The notes under the pieces: generated by a model
What the model saw: only the letters and a program-made list of their open reading frames with translations
What the model was told of the DNA's origin: nothing
The model's database searches: none
In this document: positions 29,722 to 37,872 of the stretch, in pieces
Layout of the letters: each line of letters opens with the position of its first letter
Numbering within the stretch: the first letter of the stretch is position 1
Origin: JAAUTT01 sp963846585
GTDB lineage: Bacteria; Bacteroidota; Bacteroidia; Bacteroidales; JAAUTT01
Assembly: GCA_963846585.1 (NCBI GenBank)
Contig: CAWJWO010000015.1
Span: 124,001-188,000 of the forward strand
Length of the DNA: 64,000 nucleotides
Direction: 5' to 3'
Made by a program: the position numbers and the translations under genes

Positions 29722-30294
29722 AGTTGATAGTTTAGGGTTTAACTTAATTATAATTAATATGTTGATGAAAATAACAAATAGTGACTAAAATCTATTCATT
29801 TTAAACTAATATTAAAATGCAGTTCAATCATCTGACATGGAATATGTAAGAGAATATAAATAAAGATAATTTCCCGATAACCTTTCCGGTGAATTTATAT
29901 GGTTATCTTTCCTGCAACTTAAGGCTTAAAATCGAGTAAAATTAATGGATTGAGGTTTCATAGTAGTATAGTTTTAACTGGTTGTTAGTGTTATATAATT
30001 AAATAGAAATTTATAATAAAATTTTGATAAATCAAAATATTTTCTTAATTATTGGGAAAGGACTTGCCCCCTATTTTTTTTCATCCTGAATTGGGTCAGG
30101 CGAAAAATCCAAGACATATTCCTGGAATGATCTTAAAAAAATTGCCCCTACGGACTGGTTTTTATGGATTTAACGCTTTTTCTCAAATCAGGATGTGGAC
30201 AGCTGCCGATTGGATGGGATCGATTAATATACATTGTAAATTTAAATTCATAAATATTCTTTTGTATAATATTGTTAATGAATTTATTATAATC
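29722..30294. other. Non-coding region before the iterons
   Basis: AT-rich, no convincing gene. An open frame at 30052–30300 has no recognisable domain and ends inside the first iteron. Nothing else seen. Confidence 0.4.
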
Positions 30295-30698
30295 AATTAG
30301 GAGGAATTGGTAACATAATGTATATTAACTATAATTGAATTAGGAGGAATTGGTAACTATTTTGTCCCGCCCCCAGGTTAGTTTTGTTTAGATCGGATTT
30401 TTCTCTCAAAATTTGTTACAAATCACCTTTTTTCTGCCATTTTGACGTAAAAATAACCTTTGAAACCCCGTTTTTTTTTATTAAATACCTTATTTTAAGT
30501 TTTGATTAAAGTTTTGTTAAATCATTTGGATATTTGTAGAGCCTCCTAACTATTTATATCACAATTTATATGATCACTTGAATTAGGAGCTTTTGGTAAC
30601 TTATTTAGGAGGAATTGGTAACTCAATTAGGAGCTTTTGGTAACTTGAATTAGGAGGAATTGGTAACATAAAAAATGCAATTAGGAGGAATTGGTAAC
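30295..30698. repeat. Iteron array of a plasmid-type origin (seven copies)
   Basis: Seven directly repeated ~20-bp units at 30295, 30338, 30581, 30603, 30625, 30648 and 30679. Five read AATTAGGAGGAATTGGTAAC (one with ATTT at the start) and two have GAGCTTTT in place of GAGGAATT. Five are clustered next to the 3' end of the rep gene at about 22–31-bp steps, close to whole helical turns; two lie about 230 bp further on, across an AT-rich stretch that could be the unwinding region. This is the architecture of an iteron-controlled origin. Confidence 0.88.
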
Positions 30699-30702
30699 TG
30701 TT

Positions 30703-31566
30703 TTAAAATAATTTTAAAGTTTCTACCCCAAATTCGTTTTGAAGCGATTTGATAACGTAACCTGTAACATCGGCTATTTTAGTGATATTATCCAGGTAAT
30801 ATTCACGTAAAGCAGTAATTTTCATAAGTATATCTGCGGTTCTAGCTTTTTGAAACAAAGGCCTGATTTGGTCGAGATGCCGATCCTCAAATTTAAAATG
30901 AGTCCGTAGTAGATGCAAAATATAGTCTCTACGCTTTTCTTCCTCCTCAATTAGCTCAGGAGTAATGATTTTAAAATTTAAATGAGTTATTGAGTGCCCC
31001 TGTTTAGTTACAAATTCCTCCGAATTGCAATTAAACCAACAGTCAGCTTTTTCAAAAAGTTCTTCTTGTACCGGAATAAGAATGTTCTTTTTAATATCTG
31101 TATAGTATTTATATTTATCTTCTATGCCGATCCACTTGCGGAACTCATCCAAAGAGATTGTAAATCCTCCCTTCTTACGCCAGCTGCAAATTAACTTATA
31201 GATTCGTGAGGTATATTTATTGGTAGCATTTTGAGCAATTTCATATACGTACCTTGTGTAATTGACCGGCTGTCCTACTTTGTTCTGCTCAATTTCAATT
31301 AACAACCTGGCAACTCTTTTATCAATTTCGATCTCAATAATACCAGAACCTTTGCTGTCAGATGGTATGTCTGCACTCAATAAGCCTTTATACAATATAC
31401 GGTCTTCCTTCATTGATTCGTTATAATAGGGTATTTCCACTACAATGGAAGCCAGTTCTTTGACAGATTTTTTCACCTGGGCGTAATGCTGTGGAATTGT
31501 AATTTCTTTAAGGGGAATTTGTATTTTGATAAAAGGAGATTCTTCGTATTCTTTGAAAAGGGACAA
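30703..31566 (-). CDS. Rep_3/RepB-family plasmid replication initiator
   Basis: 287 aa. The two winged-helix region pattern of Rep_3 initiators is visible: LFKEYEESPFIKIQIPLKEI, RVARLLIEIEQN, YEIAQNATNKYTSRIYKLICSWRKKGGFTISLDEFRKWIG and the YKYYTDIKKNILIPVQEEL helix, followed by a region HLNFKIIT. Known role: binds iterons and opens the origin. The cognate iterons start 4 bp beyond its stop codon. Full length and apparently intact inside a chromosomally located transposon. Confidence 0.88.
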   Translation of the reverse strand: MSLFKEYEESPFIKIQIPLKEITIPQHYAQVKKSVKELASIVVEIPYYNESMKEDRILYKGLLSADIPSDSKGSGIIEIEIDKRVARLLIEIEQNKVGQPVNYTRYVYEIAQNATNKYTSRIYKLICSWRKKGGFTISLDEFRKWIGIEDKYKYYTDIKKNILIPVQEELFEKADCWFNCNSEEFVTKQGHSITHLNFKIITPELIEEEEKRRDYILHLLRTHFKFEDRHLDQIRPLFQKARTADILMKITALREYYLDNITKIADVTGYVIKSLQNEFGVETLKLF

Positions 31567-31580
31567 CTGATGATAATTTC

Positions 31581-31963
31581 GGTTGTAAGTATGGATCGGG
31601 GCCTAAAATAAGATAGTATGGCTTAAAACATAGTCATTCAATTATATAAGTTTGACTTTATCGTTTTAAATTATTATACAACACAAATTCAATGAATTAC
31701 AGTTTTACACCTGTTTTCTAAGAATGAAAATATTTGAGACAGGTACTCGATAAAATATAATAAAAGGTACTTTTAATTATGGTATGCAATTAATAAACAA
31801 TAATATCCGCACTTTGACGTAATTTTAATACAGTTTCACATTGTACCGGAAAAGGTACGTTTTCGGGTACTATTAAAGATTAAAAATAATATAATCAAGT
31901 TGCTAAATATGTGTAAATTACGTACTGCTATCTTATTTTAGGCCCCGATCCGTACTTACAACC
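31581..31963. repeat. 36-bp inverted repeat pair enclosing the rep upstream region
   Basis: 31581–31616 (GGTTGTAAGTATGGATCGGG…) and 31928–31963 are inverted copies with one mismatch, 311 bp apart. The left arm begins 15 bp upstream of the rep ATG; the right arm abuts a truncated foreign gene. The interior has GGTAC boxes at 31742, 31766, 31854 and 31866 that may bind a regulator. Could be a MITE or remnant of a transposon end. Confidence 0.8.
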
Positions 31964-32287
31964 ACTTATGCTGTGCATGCTTCTGCTCGTATAGCGCTCA
32001 ATAGTGGACTTTCAAAAATTGAAGTGGAGGCACTCACCGCCGACGGCCCAGTCTCCGGAATCGATCCGGACATCGTTTTGATTGCGCGGATGGCTGACGA
32101 CATTGCGGATCGTGCAACCCTCGGAGTGGACTTGCTGGAAGCAGCCATCAAGTGTTGGGGGGTCGATAACACAAGGAAACTTATATTGATGCTGAGTTGG
32201 TTCAATCTCGTGAACCGCTATGAAAGTGCATGCCGCGTTCCAAATGACTCTGACGAGAAGTTGTCACTATCATCCGGACCAACCTAG
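31964..32287 (+). pseudogene. Carboxymuconolactone decarboxylase (AhpD-like) C-terminal fragment
   Basis: The frame TYAVHASARIALNSGLSKIEVEAL … DDIADRATLGVDLLEAAIKCWGVDNTRKLILM resembles the second half of AhpD/CMD-family proteins. The N-terminal half, with the redox or catalytic Cys region, is missing: homology stops at the 36-bp inverted repeat. Base composition is near half GC, far above its surroundings, which points to transfer from a GC-richer donor such as a proteobacterium. Not expected to be functional. Confidence 0.7.
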
Positions 32288-32414
32288 ACCACTATGTCCA
32301 CACTACTGGGGTTTGGCTCACGATGGAAATTTATAGCACGTTAAACAATGCATCGCTTCCTTTCAAAACTTATCATAACCCACAAAATAGGTTTATTAAT
32401 TCTTAACTCCCTTT
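32288..32414. other. Short spacer with a MITE-end-like sequence
   Basis: At 32308–32344 the sequence GGGGTTTGGCTCACGATGG … CACGTTAA resembles the outer end of the element at 19799 (GGGGTCGGCTCACGATCCGG … TACGTTAA). Possibly a degenerate solo end. Confidence 0.4.
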
Positions 32415-33314
32415 TTACATACCATAAATTTTCCAAATAGCTTTTGCAAAAAGGTTGGTACCTATCGACCAATTGTTTCTTTTCCTATTGTATGAAATAG
32501 TTTCAGACATAGAATTGATACTAGAAGAATATGTCTTTCCATTTAGTTTAGCTAAATCAATGTATTTGATTTTTGGGTGAGTATATCTTTTTCTATTTTG
32601 AGTTCTGTCTTTATAGTTGATCGCTTTTTTTGGACAAAATTGAATACAAGCCACGCATTGCTCGCAGTGATGCAAAAAAACGGGATGTCCATCCTGATCC
32701 AGATTAATGTTGCTAACCGGACAAACTTTTTCACAAATACCACATTTAATACATTCATCTGAAACACTATAATATTTATCCATTTCGGGCACAAACTTTA
32801 TCAATGCTCTGTAAGCAATCTCTTGTAAAATTTCAATTGACGTAACTGTATTGTTTTCTCTATTCTTAATATCCATAAGGATCGGAGCAAAATCTATTTC
32901 TGATTTTTTTGCCTCTTCTATAGCAGTATCCCGCATATCATACGAAATAACATAATTTGAGAACATATCAAGTGCTTTTGCATAATTTAACACTATACCT
33001 TTTTTTTTCAATAATTTACTAATGTGGCATAACGTGTTTCCATCATATCTGCCCATTGTTGTTACAACATAATAATAAGCATCTTTGTTGTTCTGCAAAT
33101 TGAGACGTTTAATGAATTCCCTTACTTTTCTGGGTTCCCCACGATAATAAGTTGGGAAAACGAACCCAATTGTCTCATATCCACTCTCTAGATTGTAATG
33201 AGTATCATTTCCCATTGAAACAATACTACAGTCTTTCAATTCTTTAGAGATTTCTTTAGCTACTACCAAGCTATTTCCTGTTCCTGTAAAGACATAAATA
33301 ATGTGTTTTTTCAT
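32415..33314 (-). CDS. EFR1-type flavodoxin/ferredoxin fusion
   Basis: 299 aa from the ATG at 33312–33314; the longer frame from 33353 would be translated through the operator palindrome. An N-terminal flavodoxin fold (IIYVFTGTGNSLVVAKEI, with an FMN phosphate loop TGTGNS) is followed by two [4Fe-4S] motifs (CIKCGICEKVCP and CEQCVACIQFCP, ~195–235). Known family: EFR1 ferredoxins of anaerobes. It probably shuttles low-potential electrons. Regulated by the adjacent ArsR-type repressor. Confidence 0.88.
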   Translation of the reverse strand: MKKHIIYVFTGTGNSLVVAKEISKELKDCSIVSMGNDTHYNLESGYETIGFVFPTYYRGEPRKVREFIKRLNLQNNKDAYYYVVTTMGRYDGNTLCHISKLLKKKGIVLNYAKALDMFSNYVISYDMRDTAIEEAKKSEIDFAPILMDIKNRENNTVTSIEILQEIAYRALIKFVPEMDKYYSVSDECIKCGICEKVCPVSNINLDQDGHPVFLHHCEQCVACIQFCPKKAINYKDRTQNRKRYTHPKIKYIDLAKLNGKTYSSSINSMSETISYNRKRNNWSIGTNLFAKAIWKIYGM

Positions 33315-33332
33315 ATTAATTTGATTTAGGTA

Positions 33333-33356
33333 ATTATGTGCATGCATGCACATAAT
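33333..33356. promoter_or_regulatory. Perfect 24-bp palindromic operator before the ferredoxin gene
   Basis: Half-site ATTATGTGCATG followed by its exact complement, 18 bp upstream of the start codon. A near-copy precedes the ArsR gene, so this is very probably the repressor's binding site. Confidence 0.85.
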
Positions 33357-33403
33357 AAGTTATATAAAATAATTATCTATTTAATTACAAATGAAATACG
33401 ATA

Positions 33404-33733
33404 TTAATTGGGAATTTGAAGCAGTCTTTTAATATTAGTCGTAGTTTTTTCAAATTGCTCGACTATAAAAACAGTATTGACTTCATAAGTAACTTCGCGA
33501 GCTTGCTTATTTTTAGTCACAATACCAAAACGATACATTAAATCAAGATGTCTTGAAATGACAGATCGATCTTGTGGAAACTTTTGTGCAATTTCCTTTA
33601 TATTTCTCTTGCCATTACAAACAAGAAAAATTAATAAATCACACCGAATGGGATCAAAAAGTGTTTTGTAAAAATCAAAATCAATGCTTGCATTAAGTGA
33701 AACTCCGCAAGCCAAATTATCATTAGTACCCAT
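33404..33733 (-). CDS. ArsR-family winged-helix repressor
   Basis: 109 aa. The HTH reads FDPIRCDLLIFLVCNGKRNIKEIAQKFPQDRSVISRHLDLMYRFGIV, and the wing VTKNKQAREVTYEVN. There is one Cys at residue 9 and one at ~32/40, but no CVC metal site as in ArsR proper, so the inducer is unknown. It lies directly upstream of the ferredoxin gene on the same strand; two matching palindromes suggest autoregulation and control of the ferredoxin. Confidence 0.87.
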   Translation of the reverse strand: MGTNDNLACGVSLNASIDFDFYKTLFDPIRCDLLIFLVCNGKRNIKEIAQKFPQDRSVISRHLDLMYRFGIVTKNKQAREVTYEVNTVFIVEQFEKTTTNIKRLLQIPN

Positions 33734-33742
33734 TATAAAATT

Positions 33743-33766
33743 TTATGTGTATGCATGTGCACAAAT
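33743..33766. promoter_or_regulatory. Imperfect operator before the arsR-like gene
   Basis: TTTATGTGTATG CATGTGCACAAA-type palindrome, 10 bp upstream of the repressor start. Same consensus as the perfect palindrome at 33333. Confidence 0.75.
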
Positions 33767-33789
33767 GTACGCATTTATTTATACATTTT

Positions 33790-33827
33790 GGGTCAGCATG
33801 ACTAAAGCACCCAAATGTGTCAATTAT
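33790..33827 (+). repeat. Internal Tn3-type end at the left of the transposition core
   Basis: GGGTCAGCATGACTAAAGCA matches the right end of the element at 37792 (GGGTAAGTTTGACTAAAGCA) except at a few positions. With the right end it would define a 4.0-kb recombinase–transposase core, the usual size of a Tn4430-like transposon. Confidence 0.7.
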
Positions 33828-33862
33828 AACAAAGAATCATTTTCAGATCAAAATTCACTTGT

Positions 33863-33986
33863 GAATCTGTCTCAATGGTATTGTGACAGATTCGCAAACT
33901 ACTGCCAATTGATTGAAAATATATTTATTACAATCATATTTTAAGTGATGATCATATGCTGTTTGTTTATTAATCTGTCATATTGT
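33863..33986. promoter_or_regulatory. Candidate internal resolution site for the tyrosine recombinase
   Basis: Inverted arms GAATCTGTC (33863–33871) and GACAGATTC (33885–33893) around a 13-bp centre form a core-like site. A third copy, TAATCTGTCATATTG, lies in direct orientation at about 33971. Known for Tn4430 TnpI: a core of two inverted elements plus direct accessory repeats. The position just upstream of the recombinase gene fits. Confidence 0.6.
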
Positions 33987-34028
33987 ACATTTACGTATTA
34001 TATGTCATTTTAAGATGCAGGAATATCT

Positions 34029-34592
34029 ATGGAGTATGTAGAACCAATTCGGGACAAAAAACAAATTGATAACATGAAGCGCTACCTTAAAGAGCGAAAT
34101 ATACGTGACTGGATGCTTTTTGTTTTGGGTATTAATAATGGCCTACGGATTAGCGATTTATTAGCACTACAGGTTAAGGATGTAAAGGATTTTGGCAGAA
34201 TTAGAATTAGAGAAAAGAAAACCGGGAAAAAAAAGGATTTCCCATTAGGAGAAAATTGTAAGAAGGCTCTCGTTGAATATTTAATAACTACCGGTTTAAC
34301 CGGTGGTCCTTTATTTCCAAGTCGCAAGAGTTCTGGCTCAAAAGGAACAGGGGCTATTTCCAGGCAGCAGGCCTATGCTGCAATTAATTCTGCAGCAAGA
34401 GCTGTTGGTATTAAGGAAGCAATAGGAACACACACATTGCGCAAGACATTTGGTTACTGGGCTTTTCAACAAGGCGTTGATGTAACCAGAATTCAACATC
34501 TCCTTAATCATTCCGCTCCTTCTGTAACGCTTCGCTATATTGGTATAACCAAGGATGAGCTAGATCAAGTGTATATTAAACTCAACCTGTAA
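34029..34592 (+). CDS. tnpI: Short tyrosine recombinase (TnpI-like resolvase)
   Basis: 187 aa catalytic-domain-type tyrosine recombinase. Visible residues: Arg in NNGLRISDLL, the HTLRKTFGYW box (His/Arg), His in LLNHSA and nucleophile Tyr in LRYIGI. It has only a very short N-terminal part. Sits 21 bp upstream of the Tn3 transposase in the same direction, as TnpI does in Tn4430. Probable role: resolving cointegrates after replicative transposition. Confidence 0.88.
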   Translation: MEYVEPIRDKKQIDNMKRYLKERNIRDWMLFVLGINNGLRISDLLALQVKDVKDFGRIRIREKKTGKKKDFPLGENCKKALVEYLITTGLTGGPLFPSRKSSGSKGTGAISRQQAYAAINSAARAVGIKEAIGTHTLRKTFGYWAFQQGVDVTRIQHLLNHSAPSVTLRYIGITKDELDQVYIKLNL

Positions 34593-34613
34593 TACCTGAT
34601 TTATTGTAAGATT

Positions 34614-37600
34614 ATGTCAGAAAGGGAAACAGAACAAAATAGGATTTTATTTAAAGGTCGTATTAAAATTTTGGAAGACGATGAGATTGAGGAACTTTAT
34701 GGTCTTCCCCGATTTAACACTGAAGAGCAGACATATTACTTTGATCTTACAGAAGGGGAGCAAGAAATTGCCATAAGTTCCCGAACACTGGAAAATCAAA
34801 TTCTTTTCATCTTGCAAGCAGGCTATTTTAAAGCCAAAACAAAGTTTTTCTCTTTCGAGCTCAAAGATGTTAAAGATGACGTTCGGCAAATCTTGAAACA
34901 ACATTTTCCAACAATTACGGATATTCAGTTGTCTGATACATTTCAAAAACAAGCAAGGCACGATCAACAATTGAAAATAATGGAATTGCATGGCTATCGT
35001 CCATACACTGAAGAAGAACGTGCCTCTCTTTTGGAAAAAGCCAGCCAGTTTGTTAAACTATCAGCAAAGCCTATTTACCTGTTCCAATCACTGGTTCACT
35101 ATATGGATAACCATAAAATCGTTTTGCCCGGGTATAGCACTATGCAAAAAATAGTTAGTCAAGTACTAATCTCTGAACGTAGGCGACTATGTGAGATTAT
35201 AGAAAATTCAATAGACGAAAATACAAAAGCCGGATTAAACAAACTGTATAGCAATCGTGATGTCTTTTATGACATCACTTTCTTAAAACATGAACCTAAA
35301 GATTTTACTCCAAAGCAACTGAAACGAGAAATAAACAGAAGAAAAACATTAGCTGATTTATACCATTCTATTAAAATGCTGATTCCACAATTTGGTCTTT
35401 CCAACGATAGTATTGCTTATTACGCTAATCTTGTGGATTATTATACTGTCCAAAAGTTACAGCAGATGCAGACAGGTATGGTATATTTATATTTATCGTG
35501 TTATATTCTACACCGTTTCAAAAAGATCAACGACAATCTTATTAACGCCTTCATTTACAAGGTTCATAAGACAATGGATACTTCAAAAGATTTGGCTCAG
35601 GTAAAAATGCTCAATTACCAGCAAGAAAATAATGAAAGTATCCGGCATGTTAGCCAGATTCTTAGCTTGTTTCTGGATGATAATATTGCTGACCATGTTT
35701 CATTTGGGGAGATAAAAAAGAAAGCGTTTTCTATTCTTTCTCCAGATAAGCTAAAAGAAGTTTCGCATTACATGAATAACAAATCTTTAAATATCAATGC
35801 TGTTGAATGGGATTTTATTGCAACATTATCGTCAACATTTAAGCAAAATATCAGACCATTATTTATGCAACTTACCTTTGCAGGGCATAAAGGTGATAGT
35901 ACACTGATTGAAGCGGTAGAGTTTCTAAAGAAAAGTTTTGAGATTGGAAAAAGTTTGAATAGATATAGTATTGATAAAATCCCTAAATATTTTATACCAC
36001 AAAGCCTTAAGCCATATATTTATGAATATAAAGAAAAAGGAGAAAAACATATCAATCCGGATAAATACGAATTCCTTGTATATGTTCAACTTCGTAACCG
36101 TATTGAGGCCGGTGATGTTTACATTAGCGATTCCATAAACTTTCGCAGTTTCGAAGATGACCTTATTCCGATTCAAACCTGGCAAAATAATAAAGCGAAA
36201 ATATTGAAGGAAATCGATATACCAGGCTTAAATAAACCAATGGAAGAGCTTCTTAAGGACTTGGAAAAAGAATTGGAAACAAAATATGAAGAGGTAAACC
36301 AGCGGATACTTTCTGGAGAAAATACACACATAAAGATAAATAAACAAAAAGGAGACCCTATCTGGACTCTACCATACGTCCGAGATGAATTAAATATTAA
36401 CAATCCATTCTTCGATAATCTTCCGCAAATCAGTATAGCAGACTTACTAAAATTCGTTGATTCACGCTGTCAATGTCTTAATTCCTTTACTCATATACTT
36501 AACCGTTATGTTAAATCGGCTATTGACCAGCAATCAATCATTGCTTGTATTGTAGCATACGGAACCAATGTTGGCCTTGGGAAAATGGGAGAAATATCTG
36601 ATCTAAATTACCAGACCCTGTATTCGGCTTCCAACAACTTTCTACGCCTGGAAACCTTGCATGGTGCAAATGACAAGGTAAGCAACGCTATTGCCAAATT
36701 ACCTATCTTCCAGTATTACAATATTGATGAACAAATTCATTCATCAAGTGATGCTATGAAATTAGAAACACGGTTGCCTACCATTGAATCACGGCATTCA
36801 CCAAAATATTTTGGTTTAGATAAGGGAATTGCCGATTATACTTTGGTTGCCAATCATGTTCCTATAAATGTACGCATTTTTGGAGCAAATGAACATGAAA
36901 GCCACTATGTATTTGATGTACTATATAATAACACAACTGATATTAAGCCAACGATACACTCAACTGATACCCACGGTACCAATCAGGTAAATTTCGCCAT
37001 TTTAGCAATGTTTGGTTACCAATTTGCTCCTCGCTATAAGGATATTAGAGAGAATACTGATAACCTGGTTGGTTTTAAATCCCCGGGTGAATACAACAAA
37101 ACGTTTTTGTTAAAGCCTATTAGTAAAGCCAATACTCGTTTGATTATTGAGGAAAAGGACAATATTCTACATATCTTTGCGTCGCTAGCTTTAAAGGTAA
37201 CCAGCCAGAGTGTCATTATTGGAAAGTTGAGCTCTTATGCCAGGAAAAATCGTACAAAAAAGGCATTATGGGAGTTGGATAATATCTATGACAGTATTTA
37301 CAAACTGAATTACGTTGATTCGATGACCATGCGCCGTCATGTGCAACGGGCACTGAATCGAGGCGAATCGTATCATAAATTATATCGTGCAGTAGCTTAT
37401 GCCTATTCTGGTAAGCTTCGTGTAAAAACAAATGCAGAACAAAAAATTTGGACCGAATGCTCGAGATTATTGGCTAATTGTGTAATATACTATAATGCAA
37501 GTATCCTATCAGAATTATTGAAACGAAATGAATTGCAAGGAAATGAAAAGGTAGCATCTCAAATTAAGAAAATAAGTCCGATAAGTTGGAAGCATATTAA

Positions 37601-37709
37601 TTTTTATGGGGAATATAATTTTAGTACAAATTCTGATGAAATTGATTTGAATAAAATTGTTGATTTAATTGAGTCATTAAATAATGATTTAAGAAACAAT
37701 GATGATTAA
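34614..37709 (+). CDS. tnpA: Tn3-family transposase
   Basis: 1031 aa, full Tn3 TnpA length. N-terminal DUF4158-like region (LPRFNTEEQTYYFDL … PYTEEERASLLEKASQF), central helical part, and C-terminal DDE domain with Asp in HSSSDAMK (~720), Asp in HSTDTHGTNQVNF (~795) and Glu in NAEQKIWTE (~955). It ends 46 bp before the right TIR. No frameshift seen, so the element may still be mobile. Confidence 0.93.
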   Translation: MSERETEQNRILFKGRIKILEDDEIEELYGLPRFNTEEQTYYFDLTEGEQEIAISSRTLENQILFILQAGYFKAKTKFFSFELKDVKDDVRQILKQHFPTITDIQLSDTFQKQARHDQQLKIMELHGYRPYTEEERASLLEKASQFVKLSAKPIYLFQSLVHYMDNHKIVLPGYSTMQKIVSQVLISERRRLCEIIENSIDENTKAGLNKLYSNRDVFYDITFLKHEPKDFTPKQLKREINRRKTLADLYHSIKMLIPQFGLSNDSIAYYANLVDYYTVQKLQQMQTGMVYLYLSCYILHRFKKINDNLINAFIYKVHKTMDTSKDLAQVKMLNYQQENNESIRHVSQILSLFLDDNIADHVSFGEIKKKAFSILSPDKLKEVSHYMNNKSLNINAVEWDFIATLSSTFKQNIRPLFMQLTFAGHKGDSTLIEAVEFLKKSFEIGKSLNRYSIDKIPKYFIPQSLKPYIYEYKEKGEKHINPDKYEFLVYVQLRNRIEAGDVYISDSINFRSFEDDLIPIQTWQNNKAKILKEIDIPGLNKPMEELLKDLEKELETKYEEVNQRILSGENTHIKINKQKGDPIWTLPYVRDELNINNPFFDNLPQISIADLLKFVDSRCQCLNSFTHILNRYVKSAIDQQSIIACIVAYGTNVGLGKMGEISDLNYQTLYSASNNFLRLETLHGANDKVSNAIAKLPIFQYYNIDEQIHSSSDAMKLETRLPTIESRHSPKYFGLDKGIADYTLVANHVPINVRIFGANEHESHYVFDVLYNNTTDIKPTIHSTDTHGTNQVNFAILAMFGYQFAPRYKDIRENTDNLVGFKSPGEYNKTFLLKPISKANTRLIIEEKDNILHIFASLALKVTSQSVIIGKLSSYARKNRTKKALWELDNIYDSIYKLNYVDSMTMRRHVQRALNRGESYHKLYRAVAYAYSGKLRVKTNAEQKIWTECSRLLANCVIYYNASILSELLKRNELQGNEKVASQIKKISPISWKHINFYGEYNFSTNSDEIDLNKIVDLIESLNNDLRNNDD

Positions 37710-37754
37710 TATCGTATAGTACTAATAATCTGACCTTTGAAATTTATTATCAAT

Positions 37755-37792
37755 TCCTACCATACTTTTGGATGCTTTAGTCAAACTTACCC
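37755..37792 (-). repeat. Right terminal inverted repeat of the large Tn3-family element
   Basis: Complement begins GGGTAAGTTTGACTAAAGC. Immediately followed by the ATCTT target duplication at 37793–37797 and the resumed endonuclease frame. Confidence 0.85.
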
Positions 37793-37872
37793 ATCTTGAT
37801 GTAGAAGTAGATGGAATAACTAAAATTGTAAATAAAGTAAGAAAAATAATTATTGATGATGAAAATATTTGA
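37793..37872 (+). pseudogene. Type II restriction endonuclease, 3' part
   Basis: After the duplicated ATCTT, codons DVEVDGITKIVNKVRKII to a TGA at 37870–37872 complete the frame broken at 18461. The stop overlaps the methylase start, typical of a coupled restriction-modification operon. Confidence 0.82.

Larger units (their letters stand above)
18462..37792. mobile_element. Large Tn3-family transposon carrying a plasmid replicon and surface-protein cargo
   Basis: 19,331 bp. The ends are related 38-bp inverted repeats (both begin GGGTAAGTTTGACTAAA). It is flanked by the 5-bp duplication ATCTT (18457–18461 and 37793–37797), and removing it restores an open endonuclease frame. It encodes a short tyrosine recombinase and a Tn3 transposase at its right end; cargo is three propeller lipoprotein genes, an IS66, two secreted proteins, a Rep_3 initiator with iterons, and an ArsR/ferredoxin pair. 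Five-bp duplications and 38-bp TIRs are hallmarks of Tn3 transposition. Confidence 0.88.

Noticed and set aside
30052..30300. 82-codon open frame before the iterons
   Set aside because: No recognisable domain, weak start context, and it ends inside an iteron.
30295..30698. Regular repeats that could be taken for a CRISPR array
   Set aside because: Repeat units are only ~20 bp with gaps of 2–11 bp in the cluster, no spacers of constant length, and a Rep_3 gene is adjacent; iterons explain them.
33315..33353. Longer N-terminus for the ferredoxin fusion protein
   Set aside because: It would translate the perfect operator palindrome; the flavodoxin fold begins right after the ATG at 33312–33314.
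33684..33944. 86-codon plus-strand frame over the arsR start and transposon end
   Set aside because: Overlaps the repressor gene, its operator, a TIR-like end and the recombination site; these explain the DNA better.
37793..37797. ATTTT before 33790 and ATCTT after 37792 as a duplication for the small core alone
   Set aside because: One mismatch, whereas ATCTT is exact at 18457–18461 and joins a continuous reading frame, so the larger unit is the one that inserted here.
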